From Osmia lignaria lignaria (taxonomy: Eukaryota; Arthropoda; Insecta; Hymenoptera; Megachilidae), in contig NC_135040.1 of assembly GCF_051020975.1 (NCBI RefSeq), positions 4,395,501 to 4,459,500 of the forward strand: a stretch of 64,000 nucleotides of DNA, in the 5' to 3' direction. Shown one piece after another: positions 1 to 12,262 of this stretch. The stretch's first letter is position 1. Each line of letters opens with the position of its first letter. A model generated the notes under the pieces. That model was not told where the DNA came from and made no database searches. It saw only the letters and a program-made list of their open reading frames with translations. The position numbers and the translations under genes were made by a program.

Positions 1-9
1 GGGCCGCTT

Positions 10-245
10 TCAAAAGGCCCAATAACCGAGGAACTTGAAATAAGTTTCCTCGAAGTCTATGTCGGCTTTTATCAGCGGCCAAGTTATTTCTCCGAGTCCT
101 GCCGTGCTCGTAATAGCTTCATCATCGTCGAGGTAATTGCCCTGCGACGCTGTGTAATTAGGGGTATTCCGTGTTCGGGACATGTCCCGAATCCTTTCAT
201 CCTGTAATCGTTGCGTGCTTCCATCCCCTTTCTTCAACTCGTAAA
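10..245 (-). CDS. possible terminal exon of an unrecognised protein
   Basis: A frame on the minus strand is open from about 265 down to a TGA at 10-12. The peptide is polar and fairly protein-like (start LKKGDGSTQRLQDERIRDM, later an acidic NYLDDDEAI stretch, ending in the aromatic FKFLGYWAF). A usable but weak 3' splice site (ACGATAG) would begin the exon at 245, since upstream sequence is AT-rich rather than a clear pyrimidine tract. There is no good GT donor inside, so if real it is the last coding exon, with its 3' UTR running off the left edge. No domain or family is recognised. It could equally be a chance open frame of about 80 codons. Confidence 0.22.
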
Positions 246-2919
246 CTATCGTTAATTGTATAACTCAAGGTTATTATAGACAATGGCAGTTGAGTCGAGG
301 TATCTTCGAAGAGATAAGGCGACGGAGTTCGTTGTAACTTCTACGTGATATAATTATATGAACGAACACAAATTTCGTTGTTGCTTAGACGTTTCCACTC
401 GATATAATGTAACTTCTAAATAAAGAGAAGATATATACCATTCGATACTCGGTATTCCAGTCGCCTGGAGAGCTCTATTTTAAGCTCAGCCAGCGATATT
501 TCATATCCGAAACTCAGCCATTTTCAGCTTCGAACTGGAAAATCTGCTGACATCGATGGAGACTGTGTGGTTATACCCCCCCGACTATCGAAAATAAAGA
601 GCATTATTTACCTGACCAACGGCTGATCCCCGTGGACGCTTGGAATATCGTAAGTTTGTTCACTGCCCCGGGGGATGCCCGAACGATCCGATTCTTCGAG
701 CTTACATCTGTCCTGATACAAAGATTCTCCCGCGATCAAAGAGACCATAAACTTTTGACAAACAACTTATTGCTACGTTAAAGAATTTTCAAAATCACAC
801 CGGGACTTCGAAGTTCTTTCACGATTCCACGATACCGCGGTTCAGACTCTTAATCGTTTCGAGGATATCGTAGGTTTCAAGTTGTTCGTGAGATTTCACA
901 GGTGCGATGTTGGTAGCCTTAAAGAATGATTAATCAAACGCTAGAGAAAAGCTATCGGCCATAAATTATTTCGAAGCTGAACTTGTAACTTCGCTCAACT
1001 TCGTCCAGTTATGTATTCGAATCTTTTAACCTCCTTCGAGTTGTTCTTACCTCATTTTTCTCCTTTTCACCGTTTTACATAAGCGGATCGAAAGTTTCAA
1101 CGGAGGAATTTTAATAGACGATTAGTTCGCGCCGAACCACCCGCTCCGAGGGTTGTTTAAATTTCGTCGAGATTGAAAAATCCAGGAACTCGAACGAGTG
1201 TTATGAGTCCCGTCGGTCTTGTAACTACCGAACACCCTGGTTGAAACTCCTTCATAGGATTGAGACTGCTGAAAGTCTTTTCCTGCGAAACTGCTACGTG
1301 ACCGAGCATTTAATTTCTGTTTCCTGCACGACGGCCGGCCAACGAGCGGAACCTTTTCAGAAGCGTTTTCGTGCCAATAATTCTTCTGTCGAACGCGGCT
1401 GCAAGATTTGAAGAATTTAGAGAATACGTGTCTCGACGCGACCATTTTCTTCCTATTTTTCTTCCCTTCATTTTCCCCCGAGCTCTTCTAAGCTTTCGTT
1501 GACGAGCTGATACAGCCTTGAAGTTTCTAACCCTTAGAATGATCAACATTTGAAATTGACGAGGAATTGTTAAAAAATTAAATTACGTGTCAGGTGTAAT
1601 ATTAGAAATGAGGTAAGAATAATACGATTTTCCAATAGAATCTACTGGCTATCAACAGGAGATGCAATACGTTCGCTGGTTCCTCCCAGGAGTCCAGGGA
1701 ACTTTGGAAAAACTGCAGGAGGACGCTCGAAGCTCGGATATGAAATCTATCTTCGCCCCTGATAAAGTTCTAGACGAAGTCTCGTAATTTCATTCCCCGT
1801 GGCCGGCGGATAAATCGAGAAAAAGCCAGCAACCGTTTCTTCTTGTTCTACTGCCAGTGCTACTTACTCTGGTCTCGTTCGAACAGCTATAAACAGGATT
1901 ACTAGCCGTTTCTTGTTGTTCTTTATTTTTTCCTACGAAAGAAAATAACATACATTAATTAGCACGATAATTAAAATTATTTGCATTTCTTACGATGTAA
2001 GTAACCGTGTCGATACATATTTTTCATTCGCTGTAGAAATCTGTGCAGTAACGAAAGGATTGAAGTCGGTTATCGTAAACGTGTACCGAGATCGAACAAG
2101 ATTTCCTCGGAAAAACGTAAGGAGCCGAAAGAAAAGGTCATAGAAGATGGAAGAAAGATAGATATAGAAGGGATTTGCATAAGGCAAGCTTGAAACGACG
2201 GTATAAGGATGAAGGAAGGAAGGAAATGCCGATCGATCTTTCCCAGCGACGTTATTTTCGCGGTCGCTCCTGAATATTCATAAAACAATGATTTGTGGTT
2301 TATTGCTGCCCCGCTGCTCACATTTTCTCGTCCGATTCATTTTCTCTTTCGCTCGTTGTTTTTACACGTAGGCCTCCTCCCCCCGTTAGCAATATTCGTC
2401 CGAGATCGATCGATATTGCTTTTACAGCACTCCGTAACCCGTTTGAATTATTTGTCCACCGACGTGGAACACTTTGTCTCCACCCTATGCGACCCGTTAC
2501 TGTGTATCACAATTACCGACAGCTATTTTTTCATCTTTCGAGGGGTGCTTTTCACGGTGACGCATAATTCGCCAACACCCTCGAGTTTCGCTGATGACTT
2601 TTAACGAACGTTACGACCGCTGTTTTGAGCGAACATTGCCTCCACTCTTGCTGGATTCCACGCAGAACAGAGTTTACTGCGCCACGTTCGAAGAAAGTCT
2701 GAAGAATCGTCGGAACTTTTCCTTCTGGCGGAAATTAGAATTTTTTCTCGTTGCTTCACGCTGAGATTTCGCTCCCGATGTCGAAGTTCTTCATACGGTC
2801 GTTTTAGAAAAACTCATGGGATTTTCATACTTCATCAGAGACTTTTGAATGTGCAATGACATAGAAATTTTCTCGCGAATGTACGGACGGATTTGTAGGA
2901 TCGATAGGAATATCTCCGA
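246..2919. other. gene-free stretch
   Basis: Only short overlapping open frames on both strands with no domain, splice pair or codon bias. A donor-like GAGGTAAGAAT at about 1613 has no coding sequence in front of it. Nothing else is seen. Confidence 0.6.
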
Positions 2920-3473
2920 ACAAGGGGAACAGTTGTGAGTACCGTGCATCGCCGACCTTCCGGACGGATTCTGGGTATGCATTTATAGGGGAACATGGTG
3001 TTATGAAGACTGAAGACCTCGGGAAAAGTTTCTAAATCCAAATTCTATCTATCTAATGGTAGTGAAGATCAAAAATCTAAGTTCCATCGGGGACAGAGGG
3101 AATCAGAGTCCAAGTACCGTGAGTCGCCGACCTTCCGGACGGATTCTGGATATGCATCTAGAGGGGACCATGGTGTTATGAAGACTGAAGACCTCGGGAA
3201 AAGTTTCTAAGCCCAAATTTTATTCATCTAATGGTAGTGAAGACTAAAAATCTAAGTTGCATCGGGGACAGAGAGAATCAGAGTCCAAGTACCGTGCGTC
3301 GCCGACTTTCCGGACGGATTTGGAAAGCATGGTGTTACAAAGACTCTGAAGAGAAAAAAGTTTCTAAGCCCAAATTGTACCCATCTAATGGTAGTAAAGA
3401 CCAAAAATCTAAGTTCCATTGGGGACAGAGGGAATCAGAGTCAAAGTACCGTGCGTCGCCGACCTTCCGGACT
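2920..3473. repeat. 175-bp tandem repeat array, about three units
   Basis: The landmark GCCGACCTTCCGGACGG recurs at about 2951, 3126, 3301 and 3458, giving periods of 175, 175 and 157 bp. Other landmarks recur with it (GACTGAAGACCTCGGGAAAA, TCTAATGGTAGT, GGGGACAGAGGGAATCAGAG). The last interval is shorter because of a deletion around the GGATATGCATCTAGAGGGG part of the unit. Copies differ at scattered bases. The period is not a multiple of three, and frames through it do not keep a repeating peptide across all units, so it is a DNA satellite-like array, not a repeat protein. Confidence 0.9.
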
Positions 3474-6400
3474 TCCTTCCGTGCTTCGAGTACTTAAGAT
3501 TCCGTTTGAATATTCGATTCCTCTGAAGTTGGTCTGATTTCATCGTTGCAACAATGTTTCAATGACGTATTACGAAAGATACACTCGCTTCCCTCAACGC
3601 TTTAATTCCCCACTTCGAACTTTCCTCTCGTTCCAATTGCTTCGCATCTTCCGATCGTTGAACAAACCGTATCCACCACGCTCTTGATTTCAAGCACTTT
3701 CCAGGTATTAATATCCCGCCTCTGCTATTATCTCTACCCCACACCGCAACCGCTATGTAAATATTAATCTTCCACGATCAGTGGAGTAAACAGCCCCTCT
3801 TGTACAGGATGTTTTTCAACGAACCAGAATGGATTTCGACCTCGATAGTAACGAAACAATATAACACGTAAAACGGTGAAACTGCCGGTTAAGAAACAAG
3901 ATAAACGATGTACATCCAGTTTTTCAAACAATCGACTCTGTTTAGCATATCGTTTCGCTAAGACAATTTGCGAACTTTCCAAGAAAATTTCTTATCCGTT
4001 TTGTTGCATCGTATAAACAACTTTGTTCGAATATCATTTCTCGATGTTACCGCATTTCCGTATCATTTTTTTACAAACTTTCAGACGCACCCCGACAGAA
4101 ATTCATTTTATTTACGGCAGCTGTCTTAATCTGTGCTCAGCCTAGTTTTCTTTAAATATAGAAAGTACAAAAGCATACGGTGAATAGAGCTTGAAATATT
4201 CAGTAGAAGAATGCTAGTTTTATCCGAACCGTGTCTGACCTGTCTACACATGGATAACCTACATGCTCCTCGTGGATAGAATACTGAAATAATAAACGTA
4301 TGGCAAACGGGAGTGCTCGAGTAACAGGAAATATTCCAAATTCGTCAATGGACAGGATAAATTGACACTCCTTTTCCTCTTATCAGAATTCATGTCAATT
4401 CAAATCCGCGGTTAGAATATTTTCTAAACAATAATGTTCCTTTCAGAAACTTTCGAATAATTTTCAAACAAGCCGTATTCAAGCCTCGATCCCTCCTCGT
4501 TCCTTTCGTTTTATTCTCAAGAAGGCTCTTATCGCGGGCAAGCCGTTTACTTATTCAAGAGTCAAAAACGTTGCTTCGTTTCGATGTATTCCAGCTGTAT
4601 TTAAATCTCATTCTCAAGACTTCTCGTCTCTCCGCCCGGGAGAATATCGACACGGATTACTCTGTTCGAACCGTTTCGATCCGCCTTACAGGAAATCTAT
4701 TGGATTCCCAGCTCGATAGTATCCGAAAGCATCCTCGAAACGGATCGAAGTTGGCGATAGCTAGTTTGCGGTGATCGTGTCAATTGGTCGTGATTTATCC
4801 CGTAGACGAAAAGTTAGCCTGATATATCTGCGAACGGTGGCTAATGATCGTCTGTAATCGGTGAATTTGCTGCCTGCCCTTATCTCCTCGTGTGTTGCTT
4901 ACGGGCTCGAGCCTCGTTCACTCGAATCCACTATCCGACCAGACGCGTTTATACTCCATTTCGCAAGATCCCTCGTTATTCGTCGCCGATCGGAGTTGGG
5001 CCGCTAACAATCCAACGATAATTGTAATTTACGTTGACCGGTATCCCTCGCTGACGCGACGGAAATCCTGCCCAAGCACGGAAACGAGCCAGTCCACCGT
5101 TCGCGGTGTAAAATCATTTTCCTGCTTTTCCTAGAATTGTCCGATTGCGAGACTTCGCGACAGTTTATCCGACGTTTTACATAGGATAACATCTAGACGA
5201 TCCTCAGGAATGCACGTGAAGGGGGTGAAAGTGGGTGGAGGATGGAGCTGAAAAGCCGAAGAGGCAGCGGAGGGCCACTCGAAATTGAATTTCCCGTGCA
5301 GTAACGGGCAAACACCGAGGTCAAGATACCTACTCGTCGAGAGCTCGAGCGTGAACCGATGAAATGCAAGACTCGCCTCGGAATCCAGCCTGACCGAATT
5401 TGTGTCCACCGTTTTCCAAGAAATTGCTGCTACCTACTGAAGATAGCAGACCTTTCGAGGATCCTGGATAAAGCTGCTTCGCTTCGCAATGGACAGAAAC
5501 CTCAATATTTACCTCTCCTATAATCCAATGAAAAAGCAGCGACAAACTTTCGTCTTGTAACTGGAATTCTGACACGATCCCTTGCACCGCTCTGTACACA
5601 GAGGATTGATTGTTTTTCAGCAACGTTCTTTAGAGATTTCTTTCGATTTTCATTATTTATTGTTACCACTGGTCGGCACTGTTGTTCATCGAAGCTGCTT
5701 TGCATAGAACGGAAAAGCAACGAGGAAAAACATCGCGTCATAATATTTCAAACGCTCTTTCGTTCTTCATTGTACAAATAATACAATGGCCCGGGCAAAT
5801 AAACGAACACCGTGTTATTTTAAATTATTACTGCGAAAAGGGGGGTTTATTTTTGTTGCCATCGGTAAATAAATTCCCGTTATTACGTTTAGCACAGTTG
5901 ACATGGTTACAATGAAATTCACTGGAAAACTCATCATCGCCGGAGGCGTTCGTTGAACAAATATTCCGAACAAACGAAAATTTCATCGTTAATTTTTATC
6001 ATTTGCCGTTGCAAATATTTCAGCGAACCAGTGACGAGCGTATGCTTCGCTAACACCATCTAAACCGCTCTGACAAAATAAAAATACGGTACGATAAATA
6101 ATTGTTGTTCAATTTTTCTATGCTTTTTTCGAACGAGTCGCAGTGTACCCCAATTTGCAAAACGCACCATAGCAGCTCGAATTTTTCCTCAGAATCGTGA
6201 AAATATTCCGAACAGTAGAGAAACGAGCCAGACCTTTCTCTCGATTCATTTTTTCATTAGCGAATTCGCTGAATCCCCTTTAATTCCATGCTCGCTCGAT
6301 AATTAATTAAGGAAAAATTTTCAACGCGATGGTATTTAAATTTCACTGCATTGTACAGCTTTTATCGATGTAAACAGAAAAGCCTCAGTGCTATTTAACG

Positions 6401-9400
6401 GGGCTAAGTTATCTAATGAAAGATTGAACCGACAGGTTCGTTTAATCTCAGCAGCGAGAAATATTCCAACGATGAACGAGTGCATTTTAAATCTTTACAG
6501 TACGCACCACCGAGTACTGCTAGAATTTCCTTGTTAATTTTCAGCCTCGAACGGACGAAAATTAATTTTCTTCGGCAGCCAGGGGAAAAAATTAACGTTT
6601 GCCAGGCCCGTGTTTAACGTACGTGTTTATTTTTATTTCAACGCATCCCGGTACCTTTCAAATTAACTCTTGCCTGCCGTTACTCGTCGAAATAGAATTT
6701 TACGAATGCTGCTTACTCTTGTTGCTCCACACCCGAAAGCCTTCCACGTTGTATAAACTCATTACCAAATAGTATTTATATATTTCTAAAAGTACCGGTG
6801 CAAATTTATCTTCATGAAATATAATTACAACATTCTGCGCTGTAATAAGTTGAAACGTAAATTTAATGAGTGGAACTGCAGTGGGACTGCGAGCGTGAAA
6901 TTGGAAAGGAAAAATTATTTGAAACGCTCGAATGTTTTTAAAAAAGCTTTCCTACGTTCATATACTAATATTTAAGGTAATTACCCTCCGGTTTTGTTAT
7001 TGGAATACGTGTTTTTTTGGCTCGAAGGGGCAGACGAGCCGAACGTACAAGCATTTATTGGCTGTCTACCCTTTAAGCTGAAGTATCAGCTGCTCTCGAA
7101 GCACTTTCTACCCCATGGTCGCGAAGAAAGAGATCGTTATTCTTGGCAGAGACGCGAGTACTCTCGAAGGATCATCCTTACCCGTTCGAACGATGCTCCT
7201 TTTAACGTTATCGAAGCGTTCTCGCACGCGTTCCACCCCTGCCTCGAAGTGGTTGTACTCGAGCATTTGTCTCACGTATCTTGCCGGTCGTCGATAGTCA
7301 TTGGACACCGAAGCCGGACGCGACGATTGTTCGTCGAACAATACCTTTATTCGCGAACAAAGACGAAAAATGAGCGGGTCGCTGAAACGGATCAGGTGGA
7401 TGGCGGAAGAAGGGCGAGGAAAAATGAGAAAACTACGAGGGGATGGAAATGGAAAGGGATTCGATCGTTCGTGGACCTTTTAGGAGCACTTGAATTCTCA
7501 AAGTCACTCCCTCGTTCATGTAAACTATTCGAGTCTCCTCCATTCACGTCTCACTCTGTCAACTTTCAAGGAATTTACAGAATTTCTTCGCGAAACGAAT
7601 CCGTTACCGCCTCGATCCGAATATCATTGCCACTTTGCTAATTAAAGAAATTATTAGGCAATTAATATTGAAAGCTTTCGAAAGGTACGCTATATGCTTT
7701 CATAGAATCAGTGCTTTTGGCGTTCTCCGATAATCACGCAAAGTTTAGATCTAACTACCGTACCGAAAGTGCGCTACCTTCGTTAGTAAAGTGTGTCTGA
7801 CCATTGTTTCCACTGTGCCAGTCAACCTGTTAATTACTTCTAGCAATTACACCCGAGTATCCTCCGGTTAATAATTAGAAAATACGATCTGAAATTCCTT
7901 AACATCGGCGTCCATTCGTTCGCGTTCAAATAGATTCAAATTAATAATCAATAAGCAATTATGCATTTAATTTCTGCGTTTTTTATACTCCACGCGTAAC
8001 CGTTCACGATTCGACTAATTATCGGCAACTAAAGTATAGTGAATCCTCTTTCGAACCGTTTAATAATTCCAATATCCAGGAACGGTACAATTTCTTCGTA
8101 ATTAAAGTGTAAAGCAGCGAATAAAAAGAAAGAGGGAGAAGCGACATCGAGAGGGAGAGGGAAAAAATGTAAAGGGAGTCGATCGGTTAAGTCACGCTGG
8201 CTAGATGCCAACCAATTATAAATGTAAAGTTATGGTAATATTGATATCGAGCGAGAAGGGGAAAAAATGGCCGTAATAAAACGGATATTCTACTTTACCT
8301 CCAGTCCGTCCACCCTCTCCCTTACGTTTCATCCACCCTTATCCCTCAGGATTCGAGCGTTACATTATTCGCGACGTTCCTCCACGTATGATCGGTTCGC
8401 CTGGCTACGTCACGTTGGATAATTGAAATCCAATATGCTTACATCACCTGACAGTTTGCGATCAGCTCCACCGTTTTATTCTTCCCCTTCATCCTTCATC
8501 CCCTCGCCGAAAAGTCGAACAGGGCACGGGGAGCCCCGTTATGACGACGGTTCGACGTTGATCGCGCCGCGGCTAAATCGAAATCAGACCGATTGAACGA
8601 TCATCCGCTAACTTCATCGATGGATGAGCGTAATAAAATTAAACCGAACGGCTAGGGGATCTTTATATTCGGCTGACTGCCTAAGGATTTATTGTGATGG
8701 AATAATATTGGACAGGTGATTCAACGCGATCCGCGTGACGTTTATTTCGCGCGGGATCTATGTCAGCGGCGATACTTAATTTCCTGAAATACAGCGATTT
8801 TATTTTTGCTAAAAGCTTCCCGAGCGATATTAATGTTCTGTCGTTTTGAATTTCATCGTAATTAATGTTTATTCATAATAGCGGCATTAATGCGTCTCGG
8901 CAACTTATTATCGTTATAACGCGTATCGACCAATGATTCTGGAGGATCAAAGAGAAGAGGCCGGTCGTTGACGGCAGAATTTCCTGCTGAAATTGAATCA
9001 TCCAGAACTCGCGGCCACTTTTGCCCACCGCAATGTGAAACAATTAATAAACGCGGCTGTGCCGGAGATGCCGCTGTTCGCTGCACACGTAACATGCTCG
9101 AACCGACCGCCGCATTATAATCCATTAACAATTAACCAACTGCTAATGAAATGGAATACCCGACCAACAGTGGCCGCATCGGCTAACGGAAGAAATATCG
9201 TTTAATTTTTCCGGTTCAACCTTTTAACCCGATTATTCTATTCTGTCTTTCATTTTTTATATTTTTTTAAATAAAAACAGTTACAAGGTAATTTCTTACA
9301 ACATCCTTCGTTTGAAGAAAGATCAGCAAGACATTCGTCTACTGAAAATTGCCTCTAACCTGGGATATCCTTCTTTCTTGTAGCAACACCTTTATTGGCG

Positions 9401-10510
9401 ATCAAGAGCTGGTGAAATTGCCACTTATATCCCGAGGATTTGATATTTGTCCCCGAATCCACGGATCGGCAGAAGATTTATAGCCGTCACAATTTATCAG
9501 CCGGTGAATATACCCGTACCTCGTCCGAAAGCGTTAGCTTTACGAGGCGAATTTCTGTACAAATCAGAATTTTACCGTTGCCTTGAAATTTTCCTCTGAC
9601 CTAAAGGAAGTTTACTCTTCCAGTATGGTGCGTGCGAGGAAAACGAGTCACCCTCGATGGGTCCCGATGGCACTTCCCTTCGCCGTGCCACTTATCGTGG
9701 GTCAAAGTGTCGCCTGTCTCGAGGGAGTCTTACCGTGCTATCGAGAATTTCGCGTGTGTAGGCAGTCTTTAAAGGTCCAAGTAACCGTGAACGCACAAAG
9801 TAGTAATTAAAGTTCCATCGTGACCTATCCCCCTGGTCATGGGAACCCACGTACTCACGGTAGTCGAGATGCAAATTTCCTTTCTCTTTACTCCCTATTC
9901 AAATTGATTTCGTTAACGTTTAATTGTATCAAAGAACTCTTTGCCGCATCTTCTAACTCGCTAAGCGAAAATCGTTCAGAGATTTATGAAGTTCTTCCGA
10001 AGAATGGTATAGTTCAACAGAGTTAATGAAAATTTGAAATTTATCGTCTTTATCGAAAAAGAAGCGTCTCATGGCGCGACAAACGATGGCGATATGGCTT
10101 TCTGAAATCCCTTAGGCACGAGGGAACAGCACGTTACTCGATTTATCCAGCTAAACGAAGCATTAGTAAGCCCATCCAGCACGTTTAATGAGTATAAATG
10201 ACCGGTAGCGTTGCCACGTGGAACATATTATGTCAATTGGAGTCGAAACCGTGCAAGGCACAGAGTAATTATAGAATAACAATTATTAATTAGTCGTACA
10301 CTGGGGATCATCTGGCCCTAATGCGTTCTATGACCATGAACAATGATTACGTTGTTGAAACATATGCATTCGCCTGTTGTTTCTGTACCTTTGATGAATT
10401 TCCTACTCTAAATTTTACTTTGAAAATAAAAAAAGAATAATAGAAAAATTATAAATAAAATTACTAAACTCTATGGACTGTGATATACTTGTTAAAAATT
10501 TAAACAGATT
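3474..10510. other. gene-free stretch
   Basis: Seven kilobases with no convincing exon. It contains the longest open frame of the window (plus strand 6994-7641, 215 codons), which has no recognisable domain, starts at a non-ATG codon and overlaps an open frame on the other strand. A minus-strand acceptor-like site at about 5250 (GGCTTTTCAG) precedes a short proline-rich frame, too weak to call. Confidence 0.55.
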
Positions 10511-10632
10511 TTGATCCTTTTTCTAAAAAAATTAAAAAAATAATAATGCGTTTTTAACTCAAGAGTGGCGGACCATGGAGAGAGCCACAACGCATTGAAT
10601 TATGTCTTCTGTATTTTTAAGAAAAGGGTCAA
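10511..10632 (+). mobile_element. small inverted-repeat element, copy 1 (one 27-bp core)
   Basis: A 122-bp element. The left end TTGATCCTTTTTCTAAAAAA and the right end, read on the other strand as TTGACCCTTTTCTTAAAAAT, are inverted repeats that continue inwards to ATAATGCG / CAATGCG. The core at 10567-10585 is GGCGGACCATGGAGAGAGCC. It has no coding capacity. The ends of the family begin TTRACCC, like piggyBac-type elements that insert at TTAA. This is the shortest and simplest of five copies in the window. Confidence 0.8.
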
Positions 10633-11385
10633 TCATTACCGTCAAATTATTTGCAAAAAAGACGCAAAACGTTTGTCATTCGACTAAAGAGAGTTTAAAG
10701 CAATTACAGAAGAAGAATGAAACGTTTCGGCGAGAAAACGTAAGGAACCAAGAACGACGGCATTAATTCAGATGTAAACGCTTCCGACGAGCTGAACCTG
10801 GTGACAATTTCATTTAACGATTATTACCGCCACTAGGCCGCATATGTTCAGGCACAGCCACGTCATGCTGTTACATGCAACACGCTATTACACTCGTTGC
10901 AACGTTTTCAAGTAATTTACTGTGCTCAGAAACACGCGTGCCAGCCAACTGGGAGTATCAATTGCCATTGTCGAGAGAATTGTCTGTTTCCTCCACTGGT
11001 ACTCCGGTTTTCTTTATGATACCAAGACGAAACCTCTCATCCCGGCGTTGCTAAAATCTTTTAATCTTATCATTAATAATCGTAATTGAATTTCGGGGTT
11101 CAAGCGTCGAAAGCTTTCATCGAACCCATATCATTTGGAAGTAAATTCAGTTGACACGCGAACGGTCCCTGAATACCTATTGTTTCAATAAAGTGCGTGC
11201 CATGCTCTAGTCTCATTTGGGAATTTAATTATGGCGACATTCAATTAGGACACGCACCAGGCGGCTATATTTGGACGGGAGATACTTGAAGCTGTAGCAA
11301 CAGCTATCAAACACAATGTTGAACAATGCAGTCGCATTATCGAATGATAAATTAATTACATAAATGTATGAATTTCAAAGGACCA
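10633..11385. other. gene-free stretch
   Basis: Plain intergenic or intronic sequence between a small mobile element and a tandem array. No exon, RNA gene or repeat is seen. Confidence 0.6.
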
Positions 11386-11796
11386 ATTAATTATTCATCA
11401 ATTATTTTGGAACAAATATTTAAATTGATTTGCGTTTCGTGTTATTGATTGCTTCCACTTGATCCAGTGCCTTCCAAAAAATATAATAAATCCTGTAATT
11501 TAAAAGAAGAAAATCAATTAACGCGTAATTAAAAATATTCATCCATCATTTTGCAATAAATATTTAAATTGATTTGTGTTTCGTGTTATTGATTGCTTCC
11601 ACTTGATCCAGTGCTTTCCAAAAAATATAATAAATCCTGTAATTTAAAAGAAGAAAATCAATTAACGCGTAATTAAAAATATTCATCAATCATTTTGCAA
11701 CAAATATTTAAATTGATTTGTGTTTCGCGTTATTGATCCACTGCCTTCCAAAAAAGATAATAAATCCTGTAATTTAAAAGAAGAAAATCAATTAAC
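11386..11796. repeat. 144-bp tandem repeat array, about 2.85 units
   Basis: TAAATTGATTTG recurs at 11421, 11565 and 11709, exactly 144 bp apart. Units also share TTGATCCAGTGC, AAATCCTGTAATTTAAAAG and AAGAAAATCAATTAACGCG. Units 1 and 2 are nearly identical apart from a few substitutions. The third lacks 14 bp between two TTGAT copies. It is AT-rich, non-coding and recent-looking given the high identity. Confidence 0.93.
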
Positions 11797-11863
11797 CCAT
11801 CATCCTTGTTTTGTGTCCGATAACAATGTATCCCATTGAAGAGAGAGATGGTCTTCGATTTAG

Positions 11864-12112
11864 ACGGAACGGTGGACGAGATCGTTGGGAAACGGGTGTA
11901 GCCGGTGTTCCGCATCAGGACGATATTTATTGTCCTTCTATTTGCTAGGACTGACCATGAATCAGTTCGGCGCGACGTTGTTGATCGTCGAGACGCTGTT
12001 TATTCAGACTGTCAACAGGCCGTGCGTTCTGCTCTAATATCCGACGCGATGGCTGTGTGGAACGGTACACGTGAATCGGACTTACTTCCGCGTATATATT
12101 CCGCCTATTCAG
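11864..12112 (+). other. open stretch ahead of a possible exon
   Basis: One plus-strand frame reads from 11864 to a single TAA at 12035-12037, encoding a hydrophobic segment (YLLSFYLLGL then FGATLLIVETLFIQT). It reopens in the same frame at once, into the candidate exon starting at 12113. If coding it would be broken by that stop. It may instead be intron sequence ending at the CCGCCTATTCAG acceptor. No family is recognised. Confidence 0.15.
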
Positions 12113-12262
12113 GAATTCATTAAGCTCGATTCTACCGCTCACGGAGATTTACCGGATACGGAACCGCCTCAGAGGCCGAGCGAATATCAGGCATTTCGAT
12201 TTCGCTTGCAGCACGTAGAGTACGACCTGAATTCGCCCTCGCCCACGACTTCTTCGGGCTAA
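12113..12262 (+). CDS. possible terminal exon, 49 codons, unrecognised
   Basis: It follows a reasonable 3' splice site (TATATTCCGCCTATTCAG) and reads in one frame to TAA at 12260-12262. The peptide starts EFIKLDSTAHGDLPDTEPPQ, continues through RPSEYQAFRFRLQHVEYDL and ends in SPSPTTSSG. It is polar and acidic, with mixed codon use similar to real insect coding sequence. The same frame is open upstream back to a stop at 12035. No domain is recognised and no matching upstream exon was found, so a short pseudogene fragment or a chance frame remain possible. Confidence 0.22.
   Translation, partial: EFIKLDSTAHGDLPDTEPPQRPSEYQAFRFRLQHVEYDLNSPSPTTSSG

Noticed and set aside
3231..3497. 88-codon frame with repeated peptide over the 175-bp array
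   Set aside because: The array period is not a multiple of three, so the repeated peptide is confined to neighbouring partial units and not kept across the array.
6994..7641. Longest open frame in the window, 215 codons, plus strand
   Set aside because: Non-ATG start, no domain, and an overlapping open frame on the other strand. Several other CpG-rich segments give domain-free frames of 160-205 codons, so the length alone is not convincing.
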